From assembly GCA_966211955.1 (NCBI GenBank), contig CBIHOF010000007.1, forward strand, positions 124,001 to 188,000: DNA of 64,000 bases. Reading direction: 5' to 3'. Origin of the DNA: Albitalea sp966211955. GTDB taxonomy: Bacteria; Pseudomonadota; Gammaproteobacteria; Burkholderiales; Burkholderiaceae_C. The translations under genes were made by a program, and so were the position numbers. The notes under the pieces are model-generated. The model did no database searches. It saw only the letters and a list, made by a program, of their open reading frames with translations, and was not told the DNA's origin. Of this stretch, positions 16,954-25,229 are shown in pieces. The number at the start of each line of letters is the position of its first letter. The stretch's first letter is position 1.

Positions 16954-17772
16954 TCACCGCGTGGAAGCATTGGGAAAGAACAGCTGCTCGCCGTTGATGC
17001 GATAAGCGGCAATCGCGGATTGCCCGGCCGGCGACACCAGCCAGTCGGCGAAAGCCTGGGCGAATTCGTGCTTCACGTGCGGATGCCTGGCCGGGTTCAC
17101 CACGATCACGCCGTACTGGTTGAACAGCCGCGTGTCGCCTTCCACCAGCACCGCGAGCCGGCCGCGGTTCTTGAAGCTGAGCCAGGTGCCGCGGTCGGTG
17201 AGCACATAGGCGTCGGTGGACGAGGCGATGTTCAGCGCCGGCCCCATGCCGCAGCCACATTCCTTGTAGCCCGGCACCTTGGCGGCGGGCGCGTCGATGC
17301 CCACCGCCTTCCAGTAGCGCAGTTCGGCCGCATGCGTGCCGCTCTTGTCGCCTCGCGAGATGAAAGGCTGGCTGCTCGCTGCCAGCTTGCGCAGGGCTTC
17401 GGACACGTCGTGGCCCTTGATGCCGGCCGGGTCGCTCGCCGGCCCGACGATGACGAAATCGTTGTACATGACCGGCAGGCGCTTGAGGCCGAAACCTTCG
17501 GCCACGAACTTCTCTTCCGCCGCCTGGTCGTGCACGAAGACCACGTCCGCATCGCCGCGCCGGCCGATATCCAGCGCCTGGCCCGTGCCCACCGCCACCA
17601 CCTTGGCCGCGATGCCGGTGGCTTGCGTGAAAGCGGGCAACAGGTGCGGGAACAGGCCCGACTGCTCGGTGGACGTGGTGGACGCGACGACGATGCTCTT
17701 GTCTTGTGCCTGCGCGCCGAACGCAATCAATGCGATTGACGCGAGCACAATTGCGCGCCGGGTCGTGGACAT
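16954..17772 (-). CDS. tupA: Tungstate/molybdate ABC transporter substrate-binding protein
   Basis: 272 aa; the ATG at 17772 overlaps the stop of tupC (TGATG), and a second ATG at 17781 is possible. A Sec signal peptide (RRAIVLASIALIAFGAQAQ) leads into the TupA hallmark VVASTTSTEQSGLF, which supplies oxyanion ligands. Further family motifs are GDADVVFVHD and the SRGDKSGTH loop. Periplasmic. TupA proteins prefer tungstate over molybdate, but specificity here is by family. Last gene of tupB-tupC-tupA. Confidence 0.9.
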   Translation of the reverse strand: MSTTRRAIVLASIALIAFGAQAQDKSIVVASTTSTEQSGLFPHLLPAFTQATGIAAKVVAVGTGQALDIGRRGDADVVFVHDQAAEEKFVAEGFGLKRLPVMYNDFVIVGPASDPAGIKGHDVSEALRKLAASSQPFISRGDKSGTHAAELRYWKAVGIDAPAAKVPGYKECGCGMGPALNIASSTDAYVLTDRGTWLSFKNRGRLAVLVEGDTRLFNQYGVIVVNPARHPHVKHEFAQAFADWLVSPAGQSAIAAYRINGEQLFFPNASTR

Positions 17773-18476
17773 CAGGCCCATGGCAGTTCGCCCTTGAGAA
17801 AAAGGTTGGCTTCCTCGGGCAGCGGCCCGTTGAAGAAGGACTCGGTGGGCAGGTCGGCCAGCACGCGCCCGTGTTCGAGGTACAGCACGCGCTGGGACAG
17901 CCGCCTCACCTGCCCAAGATTGTGCGAGCTCATCATCACGGTGATGCCTTGTGTCGCGAACTCGGCAATCAGCGATTCGACCTCGCGCTTGGCACTCGGG
18001 TCGAGGCTGGCGGTGGGCTCATCCAGCAGCAGCACGTCGGGCTGCACCGCCCAGGCCCGCGCGAGCGCAAGGCGCTGCTGCTGGCCGGCGGACAGAGCCC
18101 GCGCGGCGCGCGCCGCCTCCGCAGCGAGGCCGACATGGTCGAGCGCCCGCATGGCCCGCTCGCGGCGCTGGGCGCGCGGCATGCCCTGCAGCATCAGCCC
18201 GAGCGTGACGTTGGACAGTGCCGACAGGCGCAGCATGAATGGCCGCTGGAACACCATCGCGATGCGTGGCGGATGCACCTCGCCCAGCACGCGTCGCCCG
18301 TGCACGAGTGGCACCAGGCCGTGCATCGCGCGCAGCAGCGTGCTCTTGCCAGAGCCGTTGGCGCCGACCAGCGCGACGCGGTCGCCGCGCGAAAGCGAGA
18401 ACGTCACGTCGCGCAGCGCCGTCACGGCGCCGAAGCGCACGCTGGCCGATTGCAGCTCGATCAGCGGCGCGCTCAT
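17772..18476 (-). CDS. tupC: Tungstate ABC transporter ATP-binding protein
   Basis: 234 aa. Walker A GANGSGKST, signature ALSAGQQQRLALARA (SAGQQ in place of SGGQ), Walker B VLLLDEPTASLD and H-loop SSHNLG are all present. It is short and lacks the C-terminal TOBE domain of ModC, which matches the tungstate-type (Tup) branch. Its start overlaps the permease stop by four bases and its stop overlaps tupA, so the three transporter genes are translationally coupled. Confidence 0.9.
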   Translation of the reverse strand: MSAPLIELQSASVRFGAVTALRDVTFSLSRGDRVALVGANGSGKSTLLRAMHGLVPLVHGRRVLGEVHPPRIAMVFQRPFMLRLSALSNVTLGLMLQGMPRAQRRERAMRALDHVGLAAEAARAARALSAGQQQRLALARAWAVQPDVLLLDEPTASLDPSAKREVESLIAEFATQGITVMMSSHNLGQVRRLSQRVLYLEHGRVLADLPTESFFNGPLPEEANLFLKGELPWA

Positions 18477-19195
18477 CCGGCCGCGCCCGCCCGCTGTTCG
18501 CCGGTGGTTCGCCAGCCGCGCATGGAGCCGATCAGCACGTTGAGCAGCAGCACCACGAAGAGCAGCACCAGCCCGAGCGCGAGCGCCAGCGGCAGGTCGC
18601 CCTTGCTCGTCTCAAGCGCAATGGCGGTGGTCATGACCCGCGTGACGCCGGCGATGTTGCCGCCCACCATCATCACCGCACCCACCTCCGACACTGCGCG
18701 GCCGAAGGCGACGAGCGCGATGGTGAGCAGCGCGATGCGCTCGTCCCACGCGACGATGAATGCGCATTGCAGCGGCCGCGCGCCCAGCGAGCGCAATTGC
18801 TCGCCGTGGTCGCGCAAGGCATCTTCGATGGCCTGCCGCGTGAGCGCGGCGACGATGGGCGTGACGAGCAGCGTCTGCGCGATGACCATGGCCGGCGGCG
18901 TGAAGAGGATGCCCAGCGACCCCAGGGGGCCTGCGCGCGAGAGCAGCAGGTACACCACCAGCCCGACCACCACCGAAGGCAGCGCGAGCAGCGTGTTGAG
19001 GATGACGATCCACACCGAGCGGCCGGGGAAGCGCCACACCGCCAGTGCCGCGCCCGCGAGCAAGCCCAGCACCGTCGCGAAGACCGAAGCCAGCGCACTC
19101 ACCGCGAGCGACAGCCACACGATGCGCACCAGGTCTGCATCGCCGCCGATCACCAGCTGCACCGCCGTGCCCACGCTCTGCGCGAAATCGTTCAT
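18473..19195 (-). CDS. tupB: Tungstate ABC transporter permease
   Basis: 240 aa with about five to six membrane helices. The cytoplasmic coupling loop is EDALRDHGEQLRSLGARPLQC, followed by GRAVSEVGAVMMVGGNI, a stretch highly typical of TupB. First gene of the tup set; 21 bp separate its start from the stop of the upstream SenA-like gene, so read-through transcription is possible. Confidence 0.9.
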   Translation of the reverse strand: MNDFAQSVGTAVQLVIGGDADLVRIVWLSLAVSALASVFATVLGLLAGAALAVWRFPGRSVWIVILNTLLALPSVVVGLVVYLLLSRAGPLGSLGILFTPPAMVIAQTLLVTPIVAALTRQAIEDALRDHGEQLRSLGARPLQCAFIVAWDERIALLTIALVAFGRAVSEVGAVMMVGGNIAGVTRVMTTAIALETSKGDLPLALALGLVLLFVVLLLNVLIGSMRGWRTTGEQRAGAAG

Positions 19196-19216
19196 GCGTT
19201 CAATGCGCCTTCGCGA

Positions 19217-20473
19217 TCACAGGGCGCAACTGCGAAAGCCACAGAAGAGGTCATCGCGCCCGGGCGCTGCGAAGCGGCGGAAGCGCGTGTGCGCCATGCG
19301 TTGGCGCGTGGCCACCGATGCGCCGCGCAAGACCTTGTGCTGGCCGAAGAAGGGCTGCGAATACTCGGCCCATGGGCCGGGTTCGAAGTCCGGGTAGGGC
19401 CGGAAGGTCGTGGCCGTCCACTCCCACACCGAGCCCCAGGCGAAGCCGCGCGAATAGGCCTGCGCAGCCGCTTCCCATTCGACTTCGCTCGGCAGGCGCC
19501 GGCCGGCCCACTGGCACCAGGCCTGCGCCTCATGCCAGCTCACATGCACCACCGGCTGCGCGAGCGGAACGCGCGTGAGGCGGCCGAAGCGCTGCTGCAG
19601 CACGCCCTGGCGCATCTGGTCCACGTGGCGTGGCACGCGGCGCTCCTGCGTCTGCAGCCACTGCCAGCCGGCCTCGGACCAGAAGCGCGAATCGTCGTAG
19701 CCGCCATCCTGGACGAACTCGGTGTATTGCGCCCAGGTGACGGGCTGCGCATCGATCTCGAACTCGGGCACCTGCACGTCATGCGCCCACTGCTCGTTGT
19801 CGAAGACAAAGCCTCCGGGCGATGAGCCCAGTGCCCAGCGCGTCGCCGGAAAGAGCAGCGGCTCGCGCGGCGCGGCGGTCGCCCAGTCGCGCATCACTGC
19901 CTTGGGTGCAGCGATGCCCAGCGTCTGCGCCATCTCGGCGAAGGCCTCGCCCTGCATGTCTTCGTGGAAGAGCGCGAGGCGGAAGAAGTACAGCGCCTCA
20001 TCCGTGTCGCCGGCGCCTTCGAGCAGCTCGAGCGTGATGTCCATCGTCTCGGCGAGGAATTGCCGGGTCGCGTCGATGTCGGGCAGGTCGAGGTGCCAGC
20101 GCAGCATCGCGGGCGACTGCGCCGGGTCGTACCAGCGGTCGGCATCGGCCACGATGGACGCGAGCCGCGGGCCCGTGGGCTCGGCGCGGCCGCCGCGGTT
20201 GCGCTGCACGTTGCGCGCGATCCAGCGTTCCTGGAACCAGGCCACATGGCCCAGCAGCCACAGCGGCGGCACGAGGCCGTCGGCCGGGGCGATGCGAAAA
20301 CCATGTCCGCCGATGCTGTCCTCGAAGGACGACAACCAGCGCAACGTGTGGTTGCGCGCATCCATCAGGCCCAGCGACAGCAGGTCCTTGCCTGCGCGGC
20401 GCATCTGCATCGAATCGAGGTCGGGCGTGTCGAGAACCACTGCGCACTCCGGGGAAGGCGGCGATTGTGGCAT
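19217..20473 (-). CDS. SenA/EgtB-like nonheme iron enzyme (selenoneine/ergothioneine synthase type)
   Basis: 418 aa. The N-terminal DinB-like bundle has SLGLMDARNHTLRW, LLGHVAWFQERW (His76) and LFHEDMQGEAF (His170). The C-terminal half is a formylglycine-generating-enzyme fold (PVTWAQYTEF, VHVSWHEAQAWCQWAG, LPSEVEWEAAA, VLRGASVAT, FCGFR). This is the layout of EgtB, which joins a thiol to hercynine, and of SenA, which makes the C-Se bond of selenoneine. The ARNHTLRWL start and overall length suggest the SenA branch. EgtB binds iron with one His plus HxxxH; here the third position is Gln174. No egtD, senB or senC is visible. The start overlaps the DJ-1-like gene's stop (TGATG). Confidence 0.75.
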   Translation of the reverse strand: MPQSPPSPECAVVLDTPDLDSMQMRRAGKDLLSLGLMDARNHTLRWLSSFEDSIGGHGFRIAPADGLVPPLWLLGHVAWFQERWIARNVQRNRGGRAEPTGPRLASIVADADRWYDPAQSPAMLRWHLDLPDIDATRQFLAETMDITLELLEGAGDTDEALYFFRLALFHEDMQGEAFAEMAQTLGIAAPKAVMRDWATAAPREPLLFPATRWALGSSPGGFVFDNEQWAHDVQVPEFEIDAQPVTWAQYTEFVQDGGYDDSRFWSEAGWQWLQTQERRVPRHVDQMRQGVLQQRFGRLTRVPLAQPVVHVSWHEAQAWCQWAGRRLPSEVEWEAAAQAYSRGFAWGSVWEWTATTFRPYPDFEPGPWAEYSQPFFGQHKVLRGASVATRQRMAHTRFRRFAAPGRDDLFCGFRSCAL

Positions 20474-21360
20474 CAGGCGCGGGCCGCTTCCGGGAGGCGC
20501 AGATATGCCTTGACGACATCGGCGAAGGTGGCCGCAAAGAGATGCGTGTCGCCCGGCCAGCGGGCCGAGACATAGTGGCCATCGGTGACGACGAATGCAC
20601 AGCGCGTGTCAGCTGGCGTGTCGCGAAAGAGGCCGCTGGATTGGCGCCAATGCTGCGGCGATGACCTTGGCACGTCAAGGAAATCGGCCGGCGACGCCAA
20701 CGCGCGCGTCACTTCCGCCTGCACGCTGCGATACCCCGGCGCTTCGCCGCGCGCCTCGGCATAGGTGCGGTAATAGCCCGCGTCCCAGAAACGCCCCGCA
20801 AAGCGCATCAGCATCCAGGCGCTCTTCTCGAGCTTCCACGTCAGCGCCGTCGTCTTGCGGCCATGCAGCACCGAGCGGCCAGTGCGGCGGGACGTACTAC
20901 GCGCGGCGAGCACCACGCCGTGGCAGATGGCAGCCACCGGCCGATCGGCATCGAAGAACTCGGCCACCTTTTGCGCAAGCGTGCTGTCTTCGAGGTAGCG
21001 GCGCATGCCCTGTGCGCGATGACCGCCCGGCAGCGCGAGGCCGTCGAAGTCGTCGCAGCGGATGTCCGACCAGCGAATCGGATGGCGGAAGGCCTCGCTG
21101 TCGCGCATCGCGGCGTAGGCCGCCCGGCCTTGGACGTCGGCACGCAATGCAAGCCCCAGCAGCTTGAGCCGGCGCAGACCGGGAATGAAACCCCAGGCGT
21201 CCAGCCCCTCGCCGCTGAGCATGTGCGGGTCCGCCTCGCCGGGCCGGCCGTCGGGCGTCGCAAAGCTCACCGCAATGCCGGCCGCCTCGAGCACGCGCCA
21301 GGTGACGGCCGCCTCGGTCGGGTCGAAGTCGCGTGACGGAATGGGGATGAGAACCTTCAT
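20473..21360 (-). CDS. DJ-1/PfpI-family protein
   Basis: 295 aa, larger than minimal DJ-1 proteins (about 190 aa). The class I glutamine-amidotransferase-like fold is shown by MKVLIPIPSRDFDPTEAA, the DDFDGLALPGGHRAQGMRRYL segment, and the nucleophile elbow VAAICHGVV with its Cys. Possible roles include chaperone, glyoxalase-like or amidase activity; sequence alone does not decide. Its stop overlaps the start of the SenA-like gene, so the two are co-translated, which makes a shared thiol/selenium or oxidative-stress role worth testing. It is divergent from the gene at 21412 with only 51 bp between starts. Confidence 0.85.
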   Translation of the reverse strand: MKVLIPIPSRDFDPTEAAVTWRVLEAAGIAVSFATPDGRPGEADPHMLSGEGLDAWGFIPGLRRLKLLGLALRADVQGRAAYAAMRDSEAFRHPIRWSDIRCDDFDGLALPGGHRAQGMRRYLEDSTLAQKVAEFFDADRPVAAICHGVVLAARSTSRRTGRSVLHGRKTTALTWKLEKSAWMLMRFAGRFWDAGYYRTYAEARGEAPGYRSVQAEVTRALASPADFLDVPRSSPQHWRQSSGLFRDTPADTRCAFVVTDGHYVSARWPGDTHLFAATFADVVKAYLRLPEAARA

Positions 21361-21411
21361 CGGCAGCTGTCAAAGAGGTCGGAGCCGATTGTGTGCCGAT
21401 AATCGCGCCCC

Positions 21412-22341
21412 ATGCAGTTGCTGATTCCTTTCGCCGCGGCGCTGTCGGATGCCGGCACGCATACCGCACGCGACCTGGCCCTTCCACGCCTGGCGCGCGC
21501 CCTGGCGGCCGCCCAGCCGGCCGCTCGTTTGGGCAGCGACGAATACAGCCTCTCCGCGCCCCACGAGCAAGCGCTGGCCGCGGCCTTCGGCTGGCAGGGG
21601 GACGACGGCGCCCTGCCCTTCGCAGCCCACGCGGCAGCGGCCGACGGCATCGAGGTGGGAACCCGCGCCTGGGGCCTGCTCACGCCGGTGCATTGGCACG
21701 TAGGCCGCGATCACATCACCCTGGCCGACCCGCAGGCACTGCAGCTGGACGAGGCCACCTCGCGCACCATGTTCGACGCGGTGCGCGATCTCTTCGAGAG
21801 CGAAGGCTTCCAACTGGTCTATGCCACTTCGTCGCGCTGGTACGCGGCGCACGAAGACTTCGACGGCCTGCCCAGCGCGTCGCTTGACCGCGTGATCGGC
21901 CGCAACGTGGACCTGTGGCTGCCCACGCACCCGAAGGCGCGGCTGGTGCGCCGGCTGCAGAACGAAGTGCAGATGCTGCTCTACAACCACCCGCTGAACG
22001 ACGAGCGCGAAGCGCGCGGCGAGCTGCCGTTGAACTCTTTCTGGCTGAGCGGTTGCGGCCGGCATCAACCGGTCAACCCCAACGATCTGCAAGTGGACGA
22101 CCGCCTGCGCGCCCCGTTGCTGGCCGAAGACTGGGCGGCCTGGGCCGATGCCTGGCGGGCGCTGGATGCCGGCCCCATCGCCCAATGGCTGGAGCGCTTG
22201 CCGAGCGAGCCCGGCAGTTCCATCATCCTGTGCGGCGAGCGTTTCGCCCAGCGCTTCGAAGCGCAGCCGCGCTCGGCCTGGCAGCGCCTCACGGCGGGTT
22301 TTCGCAGCGTCGAGCCGCACACCATCCTGGAGTCCCTGTGA
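21412..22341 (+). CDS. Conserved protein often annotated as phosphoglycerate mutase (COG4255-like)
   Basis: 309 aa, ATG at 21412. It contains LLTPVHWHVGRDHITLADP, VIGRNVDLWLP, a LQNEVQMLLYNHPLNDERE helix and LPLNSFWLSGCGR. These recur in an uncharacterised Burkholderiales family lying upstream of recJ and frequently called phosphoglycerate mutase regulatory protein. I see no phosphoglycerate-mutase RHG motif, so that name is doubtful. It is cytoplasmic and lies 55 bp before recJ in the same direction. Confidence 0.75.
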   Translation: MQLLIPFAAALSDAGTHTARDLALPRLARALAAAQPAARLGSDEYSLSAPHEQALAAAFGWQGDDGALPFAAHAAAADGIEVGTRAWGLLTPVHWHVGRDHITLADPQALQLDEATSRTMFDAVRDLFESEGFQLVYATSSRWYAAHEDFDGLPSASLDRVIGRNVDLWLPTHPKARLVRRLQNEVQMLLYNHPLNDEREARGELPLNSFWLSGCGRHQPVNPNDLQVDDRLRAPLLAEDWAAWADAWRALDAGPIAQWLERLPSEPGSSIILCGERFAQRFEAQPRSAWQRLTAGFRSVEPHTILESL

Positions 22342-22396
22342 GTTCGCCGGATTGCATCAAGAACGAAGGCGCCATGCGCCGTACCGAGGAAGCCCG

Positions 22397-24118
22397 ATGA
22401 GTTCGCCCACCATCACCTTGCGCGACGTTCCGCCGCGTGTTTCCTGGGCCTTGGAGCAGGCGGGCATTCATCCGCTGCTCGCGCGCCTGTACGCGGCGCG
22501 CGGCGTGAAGTCGCCTGAAGAACTGGACGACGGCCTGGGCAAGCTGCTGGCACCGGCTGACTTGCACGGCGCCGATTGCGCGGCGCGGCTTCTGGCCGAC
22601 ACCATCACCGCCGGCAAGCGCATCTGCGTGGTGGCCGACTACGACTGCGACGGTGCCACCGCCTGCGCCGTCGCGCTGCGCGGCCTCGCGCTGCTGGGCG
22701 CGTCGCGCAACACGCTCAGCTATGTCGTGCCTGACCGCGCCGTGCACGGCTATGGCCTCACGCCGGCCATCGTCGACCTCGCACTCGCCAAGAAGCCCGA
22801 CCTGCTGCTCACCGTCGACAACGGCATCGCGAGCCTGGCGGGCGTCGCGCATGCGCGTGCCAAGGGCCTGGCCGTGCTCGTCACCGACCATCACTTGCCC
22901 GCATTGAGCGGCGAAGACATCACGCTGCCGGATGCGGACGTGATCGTGAACCCCAACCAGCCCGACTGCCACTTCGAAAGCAAGAACCTCGCGGGCGTCG
23001 GCGTGATCTTCTACGTGCTGCTTGCGCTGCGCGGCGAGCTGCGCCAGCGCGGCGTGTTCACGCCCGAAAACCAGCCGCGTCTCGACACCCTGCTCGACCT
23101 CGTCGCGCTCGGCACGGTGGCCGACGTGGTGAAGCTGGACGCCAACAACCGCCGCCTCGTCGCGCAGGGTTTGAAGCGCATCCGCCAAGGAAAGATGCAG
23201 CCCGGCGTGTCCGCGCTCTTCGCCGCTGCCGGGCGCGATGCCCGTCGCGCGAGCGGCTTCGATTTCGGTTTCGCGCTGGGCCCACGCATCAACGCCGCGG
23301 GGCGGTTGTCGGACATGACGCTCGGCATCGAATGCCTGCTCACCGACGACGCTGGCCGCGCAGCCGAACTCGCGAAGACGCTGGACGGCATCAACCGCGA
23401 GCGCCGCGAGGTGGAAGCCGGCATGCGCGAGCAGGCCGAGGCGCTCCTGGAAATGCTCATGCCCGAAGGCGACCCGCCGCCGGCGCTGGCGATCTTCGAC
23501 CCGGACTTCCATGAAGGCGTGGTCGGCATCGTCGCCTCGCGCCTGAAGGACCGCGTGCACCGGCCCACCTTCGTCTTCGCGCTCGGGCAGGACGGCCTGC
23601 TCAAGGGCTCGGGCCGATCGATCCCGGGCTTTCACTTGCGCGATGCGCTGGACCTCGTGAGCAAGCGCCACCCGGGCGTGCTCGTGAAGTTTGGCGGCCA
23701 CGCGATGGCCGCGGGTTGCACGCTGGCCGAGGAAGACTTCGACACCTTCGACGAGGCCTTCCAGCGTGTGGCGCACGAGTGGCTGGACGCGGCCACGCTG
23801 TCACGCAAGCTGCTGAGCGATGGGCCGCTCTCCGTGGAGTACTTCAACGCCGAGACCGTGCTGTCGCTGGACGCGCAGGTCTGGGGCCAGGCCTTCGAGC
23901 CGCCGCTCTTCAGCGACGTGGTGGAGGTGGTGTCGCAGCGCCTGGTCGGCGAGAAGCACCTCAAGCTCACGGTGAAGCATCAGGGCGCCTTGCGCGACGC
24001 GATCTGGTTCGGGCACATCGAGCCGGTCGGGGAGCAGGTGACGCTGGCGTATCGCCTGTCGGTCGATGAGTACAACGGGCGGCAGCGGGTGCAGATGATC
24101 GTCGAGGCTGCGGGCTGA
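22397..24118 (+). CDS. recJ: Single-strand-specific 5'-3' exonuclease RecJ
   Basis: 573 aa from the ATG at 22397, which starts the RecJ-like sequence; the frame is open further upstream but overlaps the previous gene. DHH phosphoesterase motifs: VADYDCDGATA, the DNGI segment, and TDHHLPAL holding the DHH triad. The DHHA1 part has GSGRSIPGFHLRDALD and GGHAMAAG, followed by the OB-like C-terminal domain. All metal ligands appear intact. Role: resects 5' ends in RecFOR recombination, mismatch repair and base-excision repair. Length matches E. coli RecJ (577 aa). Confidence 0.96.
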   Translation: MSSPTITLRDVPPRVSWALEQAGIHPLLARLYAARGVKSPEELDDGLGKLLAPADLHGADCAARLLADTITAGKRICVVADYDCDGATACAVALRGLALLGASRNTLSYVVPDRAVHGYGLTPAIVDLALAKKPDLLLTVDNGIASLAGVAHARAKGLAVLVTDHHLPALSGEDITLPDADVIVNPNQPDCHFESKNLAGVGVIFYVLLALRGELRQRGVFTPENQPRLDTLLDLVALGTVADVVKLDANNRRLVAQGLKRIRQGKMQPGVSALFAAAGRDARRASGFDFGFALGPRINAAGRLSDMTLGIECLLTDDAGRAAELAKTLDGINRERREVEAGMREQAEALLEMLMPEGDPPPALAIFDPDFHEGVVGIVASRLKDRVHRPTFVFALGQDGLLKGSGRSIPGFHLRDALDLVSKRHPGVLVKFGGHAMAAGCTLAEEDFDTFDEAFQRVAHEWLDAATLSRKLLSDGPLSVEYFNAETVLSLDAQVWGQAFEPPLFSDVVEVVSQRLVGEKHLKLTVKHQGALRDAIWFGHIEPVGEQVTLAYRLSVDEYNGRQRVQMIVEAAG

Positions 24119-24130
24119 CGGCTCTGTCCA

Positions 24131-24156
24131 TGGATCCCGGCGTTCGCCGGGATCCA
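24131..24156. repeat. REP-like perfect palindrome after recJ
   Basis: A 12-bp stem TGGATCCCGGCG/CGCCGGGATCCA with a 2-base loop, 12 bases after the recJ stop. The GTTCGCCGGGATCCA type of sequence is a common dispersed intergenic palindrome in GC-rich proteobacteria. Here it could also end recJ transcription, though no T-run follows. Confidence 0.6.
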
Positions 24157-24265
24157 TCGCCCGCCCCCAACCATCCCATCATTCAGCCAGTTCATCGCAA
24201 GGCCCTTCGGCCCTGGCCGTGCAGCGGAGATACTCCCGCCCATCTCCCCACTCGCGCCCGCGACC

Positions 24266-25216
24266 ATGCAACTGCACATCACCGGCCTGTCCAAGACCTA
24301 CCCCAATGGCGTCCAGGCGCTGGACGACGTCACGCTGTCCATCCCACGCGGCATGTTCGGTCTGCTCGGCCCCAACGGCGCGGGCAAGTCCACGCTGATG
24401 CGTACCCTGGCCACCCTGCAGGACGCGGACTCCGGCTCGGCCCAGCTCACCGACGTGCCCGGCAACATCAACGTGCTGCGCGACAAGGACGCCGTCCGGC
24501 GCGTGCTGGGCTACCTGCCGCAGGACTTCGGGGTGTATCCCAAGGTGAGCGCCGAGGACATGCTGGACCACCTCGCGCGGCTCAAGGGCCTGACGCAACG
24601 CGGCGAGCGCAAGGACGTGGTGGAAGGGTTGCTGAAGCAGACCAACCTGTACGACGTGCGCAAGAAGGCACTGGGCGGTTTCTCCGGCGGCATGCGCCAG
24701 CGCTTCGGCATCGCGCAGGCGCTGCTGGGCAACCCCAAGCTCATCATCGTGGACGAGCCGACCGCAGGGCTGGACCCGGAGGAACGATCGCGCTTCCACA
24801 ACCTGCTCGTGGAGATCGGCGAGGAGGTGATCGTGCTGCTGTCCACGCACATCGTGTCGGACGTGAGCGACCTGTGCCCCAACCTCGCCATCATGAACAA
24901 GGGCCGCGTGCTGCTGTCGGGCACGCCGCAAGGGCTCGTCAACCTGCTCAGCGGGCGCATCTGGGTCACGTCCGTACCGCGTGGCGACGTCGATGCGGTG
25001 CGTGCGCAGCATGCGGTCATCTCCACGCGGCTTTACACCGGGAAGACGCAGATCCACGTGATCGCCGACGCTCGACCGGGCCCCGGCTTCGAGTCGGCGG
25101 AAGCGACGCTGGAAGACGCCTACTTCGCGGCCATCGGCGGGCACATCGGCATGAAGCGGCACCTGGTCGCCGAGGGTGCGTTCATGGACACCGGCGCATC
25201 CGCCGCATCGGCCTGA
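24266..25216 (+). CDS. ABC transporter ATP-binding protein (ABC-2 type)
   Basis: 316 aa. Walker A GPNGAGKST, Q-loop YLPQDFGVYP, signature FSGGMRQRFG, Walker B LIIVDEPTAGLD and H-loop STHIVSDV are all intact. The C-terminal 80 residues form an accessory domain typical of ATPases that pair with large ABC-2 permeases. Followed 13 bp later by the permease-peptidase gene, its obvious partner. Confidence 0.92.
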   Translation: MQLHITGLSKTYPNGVQALDDVTLSIPRGMFGLLGPNGAGKSTLMRTLATLQDADSGSAQLTDVPGNINVLRDKDAVRRVLGYLPQDFGVYPKVSAEDMLDHLARLKGLTQRGERKDVVEGLLKQTNLYDVRKKALGGFSGGMRQRFGIAQALLGNPKLIIVDEPTAGLDPEERSRFHNLLVEIGEEVIVLLSTHIVSDVSDLCPNLAIMNKGRVLLSGTPQGLVNLLSGRIWVTSVPRGDVDAVRAQHAVISTRLYTGKTQIHVIADARPGPGFESAEATLEDAYFAAIGGHIGMKRHLVAEGAFMDTGASAASA

Positions 25217-25229
25217 GGCAGCGCCCACC

